A stretch of 64,000 nt of DNA, taken from positions 85,782-149,781 of the forward strand of contig SAQR01000008.1 of assembly GCA_004020365.1 (NCBI GenBank). Direction: 5' to 3'. The position numbers and the translations under genes are program-made. Positions 53,357 through 61,678 of this stretch are shown in pieces (positions within the stretch are counted from its first letter, which is position 1; each line of letters starts with the position of its first letter). The stretch is from Mesorhizobium sp. (GTDB taxonomy: Bacteria > Pseudomonadota > Alphaproteobacteria > Rhizobiales > Rhizobiaceae). The notes below the pieces were generated by a model. That model saw only the letters and a program-made list of their open reading frames with translations. It was not told the DNA's origin and made no database searches.

Positions 53357-53593
53357 GTGACCCTTATCCAGAGCAAACAGAATGTCGATGCGGTCGCAAG
53401 CCGACCCGCCAATGACAATCAAACTCCTCAACCAACGGATTTCTCGGCGGTTGATCTTGTTTCGTCGAGCGACGACGACGTCGTTGCAATCGTCAGGCGA
53501 ACAGAGCGCCTGGCCCTCGCCGTGATTATAGTAATGGCGATCTTCCTGATCTTTGCACCGGTATTCTTCATTGCCATGATGTATGGGATCTAG
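53357..53593 (+). CDS. small membrane protein
   Basis: 78 residues from a GTG at 53,357 with GGAAAG upstream; the frame is open further 5' but without membrane or start features. Polar N-terminus (RPANDNQTPQ) and a C-terminal helix (LALAVIIVMAIFLIFAPVFF). A tail-anchored inner-membrane topology is likely. Unknown function. Confidence 0.5.
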   Translation: MTLIQSKQNVDAVASRPANDNQTPQPTDFSAVDLVSSSDDDVVAIVRRTERLALAVIIVMAIFLIFAPVFFIAMMYGI

Positions 53594-53720
53594 AGGTCCC
53601 GATTAGCCCTCGCCCCCTTGAATTCGCGACTGAAACGCCGCCCCGGGTCTTCTTTCCTCATCAGCTCTCCTTAATGGAGAACTGTTACCCCTCTCGTGCC
53701 TCAGAATCGGGGTGCACTAC

Positions 53721-53767
53721 ACCATGTCTTAGGGACATTCTGTTACCTATGTCTCCGGGCTGGACAA
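53721..53767. mobile_element. possible insertion-sequence end remnant
   Basis: ATGTCTTAGGGACATTCTGT followed by TACCTATGTCTCCGGGCTGGAC resembles the ends of some transposase-bearing elements, with an ATGTCT word occurring twice. No transposase is nearby. A weak call, based on sequence style and position next to the rearranged tRNA-Thr. Confidence 0.25.
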
Positions 53768-53776
53768 GAAGTGTGC

Positions 53777-53852
53777 TGGTGCCCCCGGACGGAATCGAAC
53801 CGCCGACCTTCGGTTTACAAAACCGCTGCTCTACCAGCTGAGCTACAAGGGC
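53777..53852 (-). tRNA. tRNA-Thr (anticodon TGT)
   Basis: Minus strand GCCCTTG acceptor pairs with CGGGGGC, followed by A and an encoded CCA. D arm TAGCTCAGCTGGTAGAGC, anticodon loop TTTGTAA (anticodon TGT), and T arm GGCGG-TTCGATT-CCGTC. Complete. Its 5' half and upstream flank are copied again at 54,876. Confidence 0.95.
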
Positions 53853-54052
53853 ACGGCGCTCCGGTTAGCATATTTGTTGCGCTAGTAAAGACAAAACTCT
53901 GTTTCGGCTGCCCGTGAGCGCGCCGGCGCTGCCGGCGCGAGCGTCCTGAAAACGGCCAATTTCGCCTCCTATATCGGCCGAAGGTGCAATCGCATGGGCG
54001 AGGGTGTCGCATGATCAGACTTGTCGTCATTGCCCTGGCGTCGTCGTGGCCA
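53821..54052. repeat. direct repeat, left copy (tRNA-Thr 5' half plus flank)
   Basis: From the anticodon arm of tRNA-Thr through its upstream flank into the start of a small gene. The first ~60 bases are identical to 54,876 onward, and the rest matches with scattered substitutions and small indels (for example GAAAACGGCCAAT and GCATGGGCGAGGGT are shared). Confidence 0.85.
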
Positions 54053-54101
54053 GAACGGACCGTAAACCCTCTTCACCGCGAGGAGTCCCGTCATGGCTAG
54101 A
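54012..54101 (+). pseudogene. truncated copy of the small membrane protein gene at 55,060
   Basis: ATG-ATC-AGA-CTT-GTC-GTC encodes MIRLVVIAL, as does the intact copy (MVRLVVIAL), but an indel then shifts the frame and the ORF stops at 54,101. The hydrophobic helix is lost. It overlaps the start of the methyltransferase gene. Confidence 0.7.
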
Positions 54102-54866
54102 GAAGGGTCTCTGAAAAGATCGACATCGGTGTTGACTAGGGCTCGGCGGCTCGGACGAAAGATCCTGCGCTGGCTGGAGGGAGACAGCCGATCCCAACAG
54201 CTCAGGGACGAAGTTCTGTTTTGGAGACACTGGTTCTCCACTCAGGGATCATTCTGGCCAGAGGACTACAAGGAACGTCTTGACCCCAATTTACCAATTC
54301 AGGATCACATTGGGCGATATGTCGACAGGTTGGCGACCAACCCAGTTCACATACTCGATGTGGGCGCTGGCCCGTTGACGAAGCTTGGCAAAGTGCATGC
54401 TTCGAAAGAGATCAGGATTACTGCAACTGACCTGCTGGCAAAAGAATATGAACAAGTTCTGAGAGATTTTGGGATCCAACCTCTTGTGCGAACAGTCTTT
54501 GGTGACGCCGAAAATATTAGCACGCAATTTGGCGATTACAGATTCGATATCGTGCATGGACAGAATTGTATAGATCACACCGCTAGTCCGCTCAAATCAA
54601 TACAACAGATGCTCTCCGTCACGAAGCCCGATGGTTACGTCGTGCTTTATCATGCTGAAAACGAAGGAAAGACGGAATCGTACAAGCAGCTGCACAAGTG
54701 GGACTTCACATGTGAGAAAGGACATTTCGTCATCAGAGGGCCTGGACCGGGTGGGGATTCGGTGGATGCCACTGACGCGCTGGCCGCGGTAGGGTCTGTT
54801 GAATGTAGCTTGGATGACGGCGCGGTGCTTGTCGCAATCCGAAAGCATCCGCAAAGACGTCAGTGA
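54093..54866 (+). CDS. class I SAM-dependent methyltransferase
   Basis: 257 residues. Motif I VHILDVGAGPLTKLG binds S-adenosylmethionine; ITATDLLAKEY holds the acidic residue for ribose, and YRFDIVHGQNCIDHTASPLK is motif IV/post-I of the Methyltransf_11 type. Substrate unknown. GC content and codon use are visibly lower than in the flanking genes (AAT, AAA, ATT and GAA are frequent), so it was probably acquired. It lies exactly between the two copies of the tRNA-Thr flank and stops nine bases before the second. GAGGAG precedes the ATG. Confidence 0.85.
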   Translation: MAREGSLKRSTSVLTRARRLGRKILRWLEGDSRSQQLRDEVLFWRHWFSTQGSFWPEDYKERLDPNLPIQDHIGRYVDRLATNPVHILDVGAGPLTKLGKVHASKEIRITATDLLAKEYEQVLRDFGIQPLVRTVFGDAENISTQFGDYRFDIVHGQNCIDHTASPLKSIQQMLSVTKPDGYVVLYHAENEGKTESYKQLHKWDFTCEKGHFVIRGPGPGGDSVDATDALAAVGSVECSLDDGAVLVAIRKHPQRRQ

Positions 54867-54875
54867 TTTCTGGCC

Positions 54876-54907
54876 AACCGCTGCTCTACCAGCTGAGCTA
54901 CAAGGGC
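54876..54907 (-). pseudogene. 5' half of tRNA-Thr, remnant
   Basis: The GCCCTTG acceptor strand, the D arm and the anticodon stem 5' side are present and identical to the intact tRNA at 53,777-53,852. The anticodon and everything 3' are missing, so it cannot make a tRNA. Confidence 0.85.
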
Positions 54908-55101
54908 ACGGCGCTCCGGTTAGCATATTTGTTGCGCCAGTAAGGATGAACTCTGTTTTGCCTACAAGCGCGCCGACCCTGCCGGCGCGGGCATCCTGAA
55001 AACGGCCAATTCGCTTCCTATATTGATCGAAGGTGCTATCGCATGGGCGAGGGTATCGCATGGTCAGACTTGTCGTCATTGCTCTGGTCGTCGTCTTGGC
55101 C
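54876..55101. repeat. direct repeat, right copy
   Basis: Starts with a copy of the tRNA-Thr 5' half (54,876-54,907, ending at the anticodon stem) and continues through the same flank into the intact small gene at 55,060. The tRNA 3' half is absent, replaced by the methyltransferase 3' flank. Confidence 0.85.
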
Positions 55102-55227
55102 TGGATTCTCCTGGTGAGGCTCACCAAGGTTTTGAAGAGCGCCAATGTCGACTGGACCGGCATCACCACCATCATCGGCTTCATCGCGCTCGCCTTCTGG
55201 CTGCGCCATATCACCGGCATGGGCTGA
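55060..55227 (+). CDS. small membrane protein
   Basis: 55 residues, two short hydrophobic stretches (VVIALVVVLAWILLVRLT and ITTIIGFIALAFWLRHI) joined by a polar loop with W-T-G. GAGGG precedes the ATG. The broken copy is at 54,012. Function unknown. Confidence 0.6.
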   Translation: MVRLVVIALVVVLAWILLVRLTKVLKSANVDWTGITTIIGFIALAFWLRHITGMG

Positions 55228-55422
55228 GGCCCCCACCGGCGGACTGTCGAGTGGCGCTCTTCGCCGGTCATAATTGCGCGCCTGGCTGCAAACCCTGTTC
55301 AGACCAGACTGGCCGCTTTTGCGCTTTCGGAAAAATCCAAAAAAACCGTCGAACCTTTTTCCTTGCTGCAACCACTGATGGTCAGGAGGCGGATGGATCG
55401 CCTCTCCAGCAAGGAGATCGTC

Positions 55423-55731
55423 ATGTTCAAGCGTACCATCGTTTCCGGCCTCATCGCCACCACTGTCGCCGCCGCCATGCTGGCCGGCACCGTTCAGCCT
55501 TCGGCCGCTCATCACAAGCACCATCACAACAAGCACCTTGGCATCGGCATCGCCGCCGGCGTTGGCGGCTTCCTGCTCGGCAGCGCGCTCGCCCAGCCGC
55601 GCACCGTCTATATCGAGGAACACGGCGGCTCATGGCACGTCCGGCGCTGCCTCAACCGCTATCAGAGCTACGATCCGTACTCCGATACCTATGTCGGCTA
55701 CGACGGCTACCGTCATCGCTGCCGGCTTTGA
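55423..55731 (+). CDS. BA14K family secreted protein
   Basis: 102 residues behind AAGGAG. Signal peptide (SGLIATTVAAAMLAGTVQPS then AA), a His-rich segment (HHKHHHNKH), a Gly-rich helix (GIGIAAGVGGFLLGSAL) and the BA14K tail RCLNRYQSYDPYSDTYVGYD, with closing Y-R-H-R-C. Brucella BA14K is an immunoreactive protein reported to bind mannose; a similar surface or periplasmic role is plausible here. Confidence 0.85.
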   Translation: MFKRTIVSGLIATTVAAAMLAGTVQPSAAHHKHHHNKHLGIGIAAGVGGFLLGSALAQPRTVYIEEHGGSWHVRRCLNRYQSYDPYSDTYVGYDGYRHRCRL

Positions 55732-55758
55732 GGGGAGGTGAACCGTTTCAGGCAAGGC

Positions 55759-55785
55759 AAAAAGGGGCACCCACTGCCCCTTTTT
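55759..55785 (+). terminator. intrinsic terminator of the BA14K gene
   Basis: AAAAAGGGGCA-CCCAC-TGCCCCTTTTT, a GC core with flanking A and T runs, 28 bases past the stop codon. Confidence 0.9.
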
Positions 55786-55900
55786 CAGCTGTCTGGGTTG
55801 CAAAATGGAACCCGGCACCGCAACCGGTTCCAGCGAGGGATGTACAGGGATTTTTCGACAGCTTAGTCTGGCGGTGAAGGCACCAGAGGGAGAGGGACGC

Positions 55901-56257
55901 TTGGACGAGCACGAACCCAAGGAAGAGCAGATTGAGACGGATTTCCGCAACGGCACGATCACCACCGTCGGCATTCTACTGGCTTTCTCGCTGGGCTTCA
56001 TCACGCATTGGGCCGCCAACCCGCTCCCTTGGGAAATCTATCACCTGGCAGCCGTCGTGCCGATTTTGATAGGCATTGCCTTGCAGATACGAGCGCTGCG
56101 GTTGCTGCTCGACACAACGTCTCTACAGCGACGCGTCCATGAACGCGCCACCCGCATCTTCATCGCCGGCCTCATCTTCACCGCCTGCGGAGTTGGGCTA
56201 GCGATGCTGCTTGATTTCTACGACCTATCGACCAAGAGCGCGGTGCCCGGGGCCTAG
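55901..56257 (+). CDS. small membrane protein
   Basis: 118 residues from a TTG at 55,901 (MDEHEPKEEQIETDFRNGTI) with GAGAGGG upstream; an ATG 96 bases earlier would add a poor N-terminus. Three hydrophobic helices (TVGILLAFSLGFITHWA, LAAVVPILIGIALQI, IFIAGLIFTACGVGLAMLL). Unknown function. Its 3' end overlaps the convergent YbaK gene by 33 bases. Confidence 0.6.
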   Translation: MDEHEPKEEQIETDFRNGTITTVGILLAFSLGFITHWAANPLPWEIYHLAAVVPILIGIALQIRALRLLLDTTSLQRRVHERATRIFIAGLIFTACGVGLAMLLDFYDLSTKSAVPGA

Positions 56258-56719
56258 CTCATCCTGACAGATGTCGCACCATTCGGCGCCGGTCAGCGCT
56301 GCCATGCGCTCGACGCCTATTTTCACCGCTGCATTGGTTGCGCCGGCCGCTGGCACGACCTGATCGTAGGCGCGCAGCGATACGTCGCAATATACCGGCA
56401 ACGGCGAGGCGAGGCCGAAGGGGCAGACGCCGCCAATCGGATGGCCAGTGATTTCGGCCACCTGCTCGGCATCGAGCATGCGCGGCTTGCCGCCGAATGC
56501 ATCGCGCGATTTGCGATTGTCGATGCGCGCGTCGCCCCGGGCGACGACCAGCATGACCCGGTCACCGACGCGCAGGCAGATGGTCTTGGCGATCTGCCCC
56601 GGCTCGACGCCGTGCGCCTCGGCCGCGAGCGCGACGGTCGCCGAGCTTGTCGGCGTTTCGATCACCTCGATGTCGGGGGCATATTCGGCGAAGAAGGCTT
56701 TGACGGATTGGAGGCTCAT
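56225..56719 (-). CDS. YbaK/EbsC family aminoacyl-tRNA editing protein
   Basis: 164 residues from the ATG at 56,719 (MSLQSVKAFFAEYAPDIEVI). The fold is the YbaK/ProX editing domain: AAEAHGVEPGQIAKTICLRV with the active-site Lys, VVARGDARIDNRKSRDAFGG, and GHPIGGVCPFGL (G-x-x-P loop). Such proteins hydrolyse mischarged tRNAs (for example Cys- or Ala-tRNA(Pro)); the exact target is not clear. Confidence 0.88.
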   Translation of the reverse strand: MSLQSVKAFFAEYAPDIEVIETPTSSATVALAAEAHGVEPGQIAKTICLRVGDRVMLVVARGDARIDNRKSRDAFGGKPRMLDAEQVAEITGHPIGGVCPFGLASPLPVYCDVSLRAYDQVVPAAGATNAAVKIGVERMAALTGAEWCDICQDELGPGHRALGR

Positions 56720-56780
56720 GCGTCTTTCGGGCGTCGGCTGGCGGAAGGTGGACGCAAACTTGGCCGGAGCCGGGCGACTG

Positions 56781-57665
56781 TCAAGGTGAGCGCGCAGCGC
56801 CAATCTCGAAGAGTGAACCCGGTTCGGCGGCTCGGCTTGGTGAAGAAGGGGGCGGCAGACCACCAATCATCCTGGTTATTTCCGTTGCGGCTTCGCGCAC
56901 CAGGGGGCCGATCTCGGCCAACCGCTCCGGCGTCACCCGCACTGTCGGTCCCGAAACCGAAACCCCGCCGATCGGCTCGCCGAACTCGTTGAAGATCGCG
57001 GCGGCCACGCAGCGCATGCCGGGATGCCGCTCCTCGTCGTCAACCGACCAGCCGCGCAGCTTGATCGTCACCAGATCACGGGCCAGCGCCGAGCTGTCGG
57101 AAAGCGTCTTTTCGGTGAAGCGCTCCAGCCCCGTCCGGCGCAGGACGGCGCCGACGCGCTGCGGCTCGAGATGCGCCAGCACCGCCTTGCCGATGCCCGA
57201 TGCATGGAAGGAACTGCGTGTGCCCGGCCGGAAGAAGGCGCGGATCGCCTGATGCGTCTCGACCTGGCTGACGAAGACCACGCAGTCGTCTTCGGCGACG
57301 CCGAGATTGGCGGTCTCGCCGGTCTTCTCCATCAATTCCTGCATGACGATGCGGGCGCGGTCGACCAGCTTGCGGCGGCGCAGGAACGCCGCGCCCATGC
57401 GATAGGTCTCGACGCCGATCGACCACAGCTGGTCGCTGCTGTCGAACTCGACCATGCCGTGGTTTTCCAGCGTCGTCAGCATGCGGTAGGCGGTGGAGGC
57501 GGGGAGGCCGCTCTGCGCGGCGATCTCGCTCAGCGACAGGCCGCTGCCGTCGGCGACGATGGCCAGGATGCGCAGCGCCCGGTCGAGTGACTGCACCGAA
57601 GCCGCCTCGGCCGGAGCGTGGAAGGCGCGCGGCCGTCCGCGCTGGCGTTTTTCGGCGGTTTCCAT
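56781..57665 (-). CDS. IclR family transcriptional regulator
   Basis: 294 residues. Helix-turn-helix ~28-80 (LRILAIVADGSGLSLSEIAA, SGLPASTAYRMLTTLENHGM), then an effector domain ~100-275 with GTRSSFHASGIGKAVLAHL and the late DDEERHPGMRCVAAAIF. Divergent from gcl-hyi-garR with an AT-rich gap. Most likely represses or activates that operon in response to glyoxylate or a related acid, like GclR/AllR of E. coli. Confidence 0.92.
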   Translation of the reverse strand: METAEKRQRGRPRAFHAPAEAASVQSLDRALRILAIVADGSGLSLSEIAAQSGLPASTAYRMLTTLENHGMVEFDSSDQLWSIGVETYRMGAAFLRRRKLVDRARIVMQELMEKTGETANLGVAEDDCVVFVSQVETHQAIRAFFRPGTRSSFHASGIGKAVLAHLEPQRVGAVLRRTGLERFTEKTLSDSSALARDLVTIKLRGWSVDDEERHPGMRCVAAAIFNEFGEPIGGVSVSGPTVRVTPERLAEIGPLVREAATEITRMIGGLPPPSSPSRAAEPGSLFEIGAARSP

Positions 57666-57731
57666 AGTGGCATTCTTGCCGATTTCGCCAAATGCGCAAT
57701 GAAAAAGTTTTTTACAAATTTGCTAACGCAA

Positions 57732-57789
57732 TTTCCTGGAAAACAGAAAATACAATGAAATCAAGATATAGAAGCTGTTTCTTGGAAAT
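57732..57789. promoter_or_regulatory. paired TTTCyTGGAAA palindromes, probable IclR operators
   Basis: TTTCCTGGAAAA (57,732-57,743) and TTTCTTGGAAAT (57,778-57,789), 46 bases apart in an AT-rich spacer between divergent iclR-type and gcl genes. The inverted, AT-rich style matches IclR-family operators; the assignment is by position and pattern only. Confidence 0.55.
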
Positions 57790-57866
57790 GAAAAAATATT
57801 CTGAAAAAATTGAAAAATAGCAGGCGTGCTGCCATGCTCGGCCATCAACAATTCGTGGAGGCTGAC

Positions 57867-59648
57867 ATGGCAAGGATGCGCGCAGTCGACGCAGCGGTTC
57901 TCGTTTTAGAAAAAGAAGGCATTTCCTGCGCCTTCGGCGTGCCGGGAGCTGCCATCAACCCGTTTTATTCGGCGCTGAAGGCGAGGGGTACGATCCGCCA
58001 TATCCTGGCGCGCCATGTCGAGGCGGCCTCGCACATGGCCGAAGGCTATACCCGCGCCAAATCAGGCAATATCGGCCTGTGCATCGGCACTTCCGGCCCG
58101 GCCGGCACCGACATGATCACCGGCCTCTATTCGGCCGCGGCCGATTCCATCCCGATCCTCTGCATCACCGGCCAGGCGCCGCGGGCGCGTCTCAACAAGG
58201 AGGATTTCCAGGCCGTCGACATCGCCGCCATCGCAGCACCCGTCGCCAAATGGGCGGTCACCGTGATGGAACCCTATCTGGTGCCGATGGCGCTGCAGAA
58301 GGCGTTTCATCTGATGCGCTCGTCGCGGCCGGGGCCGGTCCTCATCGATCTGCCGGTCGACGTGCAACTGGCCGAGATCGAGTTCGACATCGATGCCTAT
58401 GAGCCGCTGGCACCGTTCAAGCCGGCAATGTCGCGCGGCCAGGCCGAGAAAGCGCTGAAAATGCTCAACGCGGCGGAAAAGCCCGTCCTCGTCGCCGGCG
58501 GCGGCATCATCAATGCCGATGCCTCGGATCTGCTGATCGAGTTCGCCGAAGTCACCGGCGTGCCGGTGATCCCGACGCTGATGGGCTGGGGTGCGATCCC
58601 CGACGACCACCGGCTGATGGCCGGCATGTGCGGGCTGCAGACGTCGCATCGCTACGGCAACGCGACGATGCTCGAAGCCGATTTCGTGTTTGGCATCGGC
58701 AACCGCTGGGCCAACCGCCACACCGGATCCGTCGACGTCTACACCAGGGGCAAGAAATTCATCCATGTCGACATCGAGCCGACCCAGATCGGCCGTGTCT
58801 TCGCGCCGGACCTCGGTGTCGTCTCAGATGCCGGTGCGGCGCTCAAAATGCTGCTCGACGTCGCCACCGAATGGAAAACGGCGGGGAAACTGCGCGACTG
58901 GTCGGGTTGGGCCAGGCAATGCCAGGGCCGCAAGAAGACGATGAAGCGCAAGACGCATTTCGACCAGGTGCCACTGAAGCCGCAGCGTGTTTACGAGGAG
59001 ATGAACAAGGCATTTGGCCGCGACACCACCTATGTCACCACGATCGGCCTTTCGCAGATCGCCGGCGCGCAGTTCCTGCATGTCTACAAGCCGCGCAACT
59101 GGATCAATTGCGGCCAGGCCGGCCCGCTCGGCTGGACGCTGCCGGCCGCACTTGGCGTTCGCGCCGCCGATCCGCAGCGCAACATCGTGGCGCTGTCCGG
59201 CGACTATGATTTCCAGTTCATGATCGAGGAACTGGCGGTCGGCGCGCAGCACAGATTGCCCTATATCCATGTCGTCGTGAACAATGCCTATCTCGGCCTG
59301 ATCCGCCAGGCGCAGCGCGGCTTTTCGATGGATTTCGAGGTCAGCCTCGCTTTCGAGAACGTCAACCGGAAGGATGATCCCGAGGCTGGCTATGGCGTCG
59401 ACCATGTTGCTGTCGCCGAAGCCATGGGCTGCAAGGCGGTTCGGGTGCGCAGGCCGGAGGAGTTTGCCGGCGCCTTCAAGCAGGCCCAGCGCCTGATGAA
59501 GGAGCACCAGGTTCCGGTCGTGCTCGAATTCATCTTAGAGCGCGTCACCAACATTTCGATGGGCACCGAGATCGACAAGATCACCGAATTCGAGGAGCTT
59601 GCCGAACATCACGAAGACGCGCCGACGGCGATCGTGATGCTTGACTAG
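57867..59648 (+). CDS. gcl: glyoxylate carboligase
   Basis: 593 residues, the same length as E. coli Gcl. Joins two glyoxylates to tartronate semialdehyde and CO2 with ThDP and FAD. Seen: [52 protein letters not shown] and a C-terminal ThDP site with [17 protein letters not shown] and [10 protein letters not shown]51-type residue is typical in place of the usual ThDP-activating Glu (FGVPGAAI region). ATG at 57,867 follows GGAGG. Confidence 0.96.
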   Translation: MARMRAVDAAVLVLEKEGISCAFGVPGAAINPFYSALKARGTIRHILARHVEAASHMAEGYTRAKSGNIGLCIGTSGPAGTDMITGLYSAAADSIPILCITGQAPRARLNKEDFQAVDIAAIAAPVAKWAVTVMEPYLVPMALQKAFHLMRSSRPGPVLIDLPVDVQLAEIEFDIDAYEPLAPFKPAMSRGQAEKALKMLNAAEKPVLVAGGGIINADASDLLIEFAEVTGVPVIPTLMGWGAIPDDHRLMAGMCGLQTSHRYGNATMLEADFVFGIGNRWANRHTGSVDVYTRGKKFIHVDIEPTQIGRVFAPDLGVVSDAGAALKMLLDVATEWKTAGKLRDWSGWARQCQGRKKTMKRKTHFDQVPLKPQRVYEEMNKAFGRDTTYVTTIGLSQIAGAQFLHVYKPRNWINCGQAGPLGWTLPAALGVRAADPQRNIVALSGDYDFQFMIEELAVGAQHRLPYIHVVVNNAYLGLIRQAQRGFSMDFEVSLAFENVNRKDDPEAGYGVDHVAVAEAMGCKAVRVRRPEEFAGAFKQAQRLMKEHQVPVVLEFILERVTNISMGTEIDKITEFEELAEHHEDAPTAIVMLD

Positions 59649-59676
59649 AGCCTGGCGGAGAAGAAGGAGAAAAAGA

Positions 59677-60468
59677 ATGCCGCGTTTTTCTGCCAATCTC
59701 TCGATGCTCTTTGGCGAGCACGATTTCCTCGACCGCTTCGATGCCGCCGCCCGCGCCGGCTTTAGGGGTGTCGAATATATCGGCCCTTATGACCATGCGC
59801 CGGAGGTGGTTGCGGCGAGGCTGAAGAAAAACGGCCTGACTCAGGTGCTGTTCAACCTGCCGGCCGGAGACTGGGCCAAGGGTGAGCGCGGCATTGCGGT
59901 GTTGCCGGATCGCGTTCCGGAGTTCCGGCAAGGCGTCGCCAAGGCGATCAGCTACGCGCATGCGCTGGGCTGCGAACAGGTCAACTGCCTCGCCGGCATC
60001 GCGCCGCAAGGCGTCGAGCGTTCGGTGCTGGAAGACGTCTTCGCCGAGAACCTGGCTTTCGCGGCCGAGAAGCTGGAACAGGCCGGCATCAGGCTGCTGG
60101 TCGAGCCGATCAACACCCGCGACATTCCCGGCTTCTTCCTCAACTATTCGAACCAGGCCCTGGCGCTCATCGACCGCGTCGGCTCAAAAAACCTGTTCCT
60201 GCAATATGACATCTATCACATGCAGATCATGGAGGGCGATCTCGCCCGCACCATCGAGACAAACCTCGACCGCATTGCGCATATCCAGCTGGCGGACAAT
60301 CCCGGCCGTCATGAGCCGGGGACGGGCGAGATCAATTTTCCTTTTCTGTACAGCCATATCGACCGCATCGGCTATTCCGGCTGGATCGGGGCGGAATACA
60401 AGCCGAAGGTTTCGACGGAAGCCGGGCTGGGCTGGTTCCGGGAGTTTGCAGGGCAGGCGGCGGCGTAG
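59677..60468 (+). CDS. hyi: hydroxypyruvate isomerase
   Basis: 263 residues from the ATG behind AAGGAG, after the gcl stop by 28 bases. TIM-barrel of the xylose-isomerase-like group: MPRFSANLSMLFGEHDFLDR, GFRGVEYIGPYDH, VNCLAGIAP, LLVEPINTRDIPGFFLN, YDIYHMQIMEGD, HIQLADNPGRHEPGTGEINF. Interconverts hydroxypyruvate and tartronate semialdehyde, so it links to the other two products of the operon. Confidence 0.94.
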   Translation: MPRFSANLSMLFGEHDFLDRFDAAARAGFRGVEYIGPYDHAPEVVAARLKKNGLTQVLFNLPAGDWAKGERGIAVLPDRVPEFRQGVAKAISYAHALGCEQVNCLAGIAPQGVERSVLEDVFAENLAFAAEKLEQAGIRLLVEPINTRDIPGFFLNYSNQALALIDRVGSKNLFLQYDIYHMQIMEGDLARTIETNLDRIAHIQLADNPGRHEPGTGEINFPFLYSHIDRIGYSGWIGAEYKPKVSTEAGLGWFREFAGQAAA

Positions 60469-60485
60469 GGGTCAAGGATTATTGA

Positions 60486-60552
60486 AGCCGAGTTCCGTGG
60501 CGCCCCCCTCTGGCCTGCCGGCCATCTCCCCCACAAGGGGGGAGATCGGCAG
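60486..60552 (+). repeat. palindromic repeat, copy D (forward)
   Basis: GAGTTCCGTGGCGCCCCCCTC..GGCCTGCCGGCCATCTCCCCC..GGGGGGAGAT. Mate of the inverted copy at 60,611-60,676. Confidence 0.8.
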
Positions 60553-60610
60553 TTCCGGCGCCGGCTTTTACTTTTCCAACTTCGAAAATTGGCGAAAGCG
60601 GCGGTGACAT

Positions 60611-60676
60611 CCAATCTCCCCACCCGTGGGGGAGATGGCCGGCAGGCCAGAGGGGGGCGCCACAGAACTCGGCCTC
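60611..60676 (-). repeat. palindromic repeat, copy E (inverted)
   Basis: The reverse complement is nearly the same as 60,486-60,552, differing in a handful of positions and in the hairpin loop. Together the two make a long inverted repeat with arms of about 65 bases and a 58-base centre, between hyi and garR. Confidence 0.85.
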
Positions 60677-60703
60677 AACAAGGAAAACACCAGGGAGACA
60701 AAA

Positions 60704-61597
60704 ATGGACACCATCGGTTTCATTGGCCTCGGCATCATGGGCGCGCCGATGGCGGGGCATCTGCTCGACGCCGGCTACATCGTCGTCGCCAGCGACCATC
60801 GCTCGAAACCGCCGGCCGATCTCGTCGCCAAGGGTCTGAACACCGTCACCGGCCATCACGCCGTCGCGAAAACAGCCGACATCATCATCACCATGGTTCC
60901 CGACACGCCTGAGGTGGCCGACGTGCTGTTTGGCGACAACGGTGTCGCCTCGGGTTTGACCGCGGGCAAGCTGGTTATCGACATGAGCTCGATCTCGCCG
61001 ATCAAGACCAAGGAATTCGCCAGGAAGATCAACGACCTCGGCTGCGACTATCTCGATGCGCCGGTGTCGGGCGGCGAGGTCGGCGCCAAAGCCGCGTCGC
61101 TGACCATCATGGTCGGCGGCGAGGAAAAGGCTTTTGAGCGCGCCAGGCCGGTGTTCGAAAAAATGGGCAAGAACATCACGCTGGTCGGCCCGAACGGCGT
61201 CGGCCAGACCACCAAGGTCGCCAACCAGATCGTCGTCGCGCTGACCATTGAAGCAGTCGCGGAAGCGCTTGTTTTTGCATCGAAAGCCGGCGCCGACCCG
61301 GCCAAGGTGAGACAAGCGCTGATGGGCGGGCTGGCCGCCTCGCGCATCCTCGAAGTGCATGGCGAGCGCATGATCAAGCGCAGCTTCGCGCCGGGCTTTC
61401 GCATCGAACTGCACCAGAAGGACCTTAATCTCGCTCTCGAAGGCGCCAAGACGATTGGCGTCGCGCTGCCCAACACCTCGACGACGCAGCAATTGTTCAA
61501 CTCCTGCGCGGCCAATGGCGGCGCCAAGGAGGATCACTCGGCGCTGGTCAAGGCGCTGGAGCGAATGGCGGGACATGAGGTGGGTAGAAGCGAATAG
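60704..61597 (+). CDS. garR: tartronate semialdehyde reductase
   Basis: 297 residues. Reduces tartronate semialdehyde to glycerate with NAD(P)H, completing the glyoxylate route. Rossmann motif MDTIGFIGLGIMGAPMAGHL, then VPDTPEVADVLFGDNGV, DAPVSGGEVGAKAASLTIMV with the substrate-binding SGG, the catalytic Lys region GVGQTTKVANQIVVALTIEA, and FRIELHQKDLNLAL. Start at 60,704; an ATG 78 bases earlier falls in the repeat and is not credible. Confidence 0.95.
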   Translation: MDTIGFIGLGIMGAPMAGHLLDAGYIVVASDHRSKPPADLVAKGLNTVTGHHAVAKTADIIITMVPDTPEVADVLFGDNGVASGLTAGKLVIDMSSISPIKTKEFARKINDLGCDYLDAPVSGGEVGAKAASLTIMVGGEEKAFERARPVFEKMGKNITLVGPNGVGQTTKVANQIVVALTIEAVAEALVFASKAGADPAKVRQALMGGLAASRILEVHGERMIKRSFAPGFRIELHQKDLNLALEGAKTIGVALPNTSTTQQLFNSCAANGGAKEDHSALVKALERMAGHEVGRSE

Positions 61598-61678
61598 CGA
61601 GTAGGGAATAGCGAGTAGGGTTGCTGCCCACCGGTGCAGTGATCCGACTTTCGCTACTCGCTACTCGCTACTCGCTAA
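61586..61678. repeat. TAGCGAG heptamer arrays in both gene ends
   Basis: GAATAGCGAGTAGGGAATAG after the garR stop and, facing it, CGCTACTCGCTACTCGCTAC (the complement of TAGCGAG repeats) at the 3' end of the convergent methyltransferase gene. The two arrays are complementary, so the convergent transcripts share a hairpin-forming end. Confidence 0.8.

Noticed and set aside
54876-54907. A second tRNA-Thr
   Set aside because: Only the 5' half is present, without anticodon or T arm, so it is listed as a remnant.
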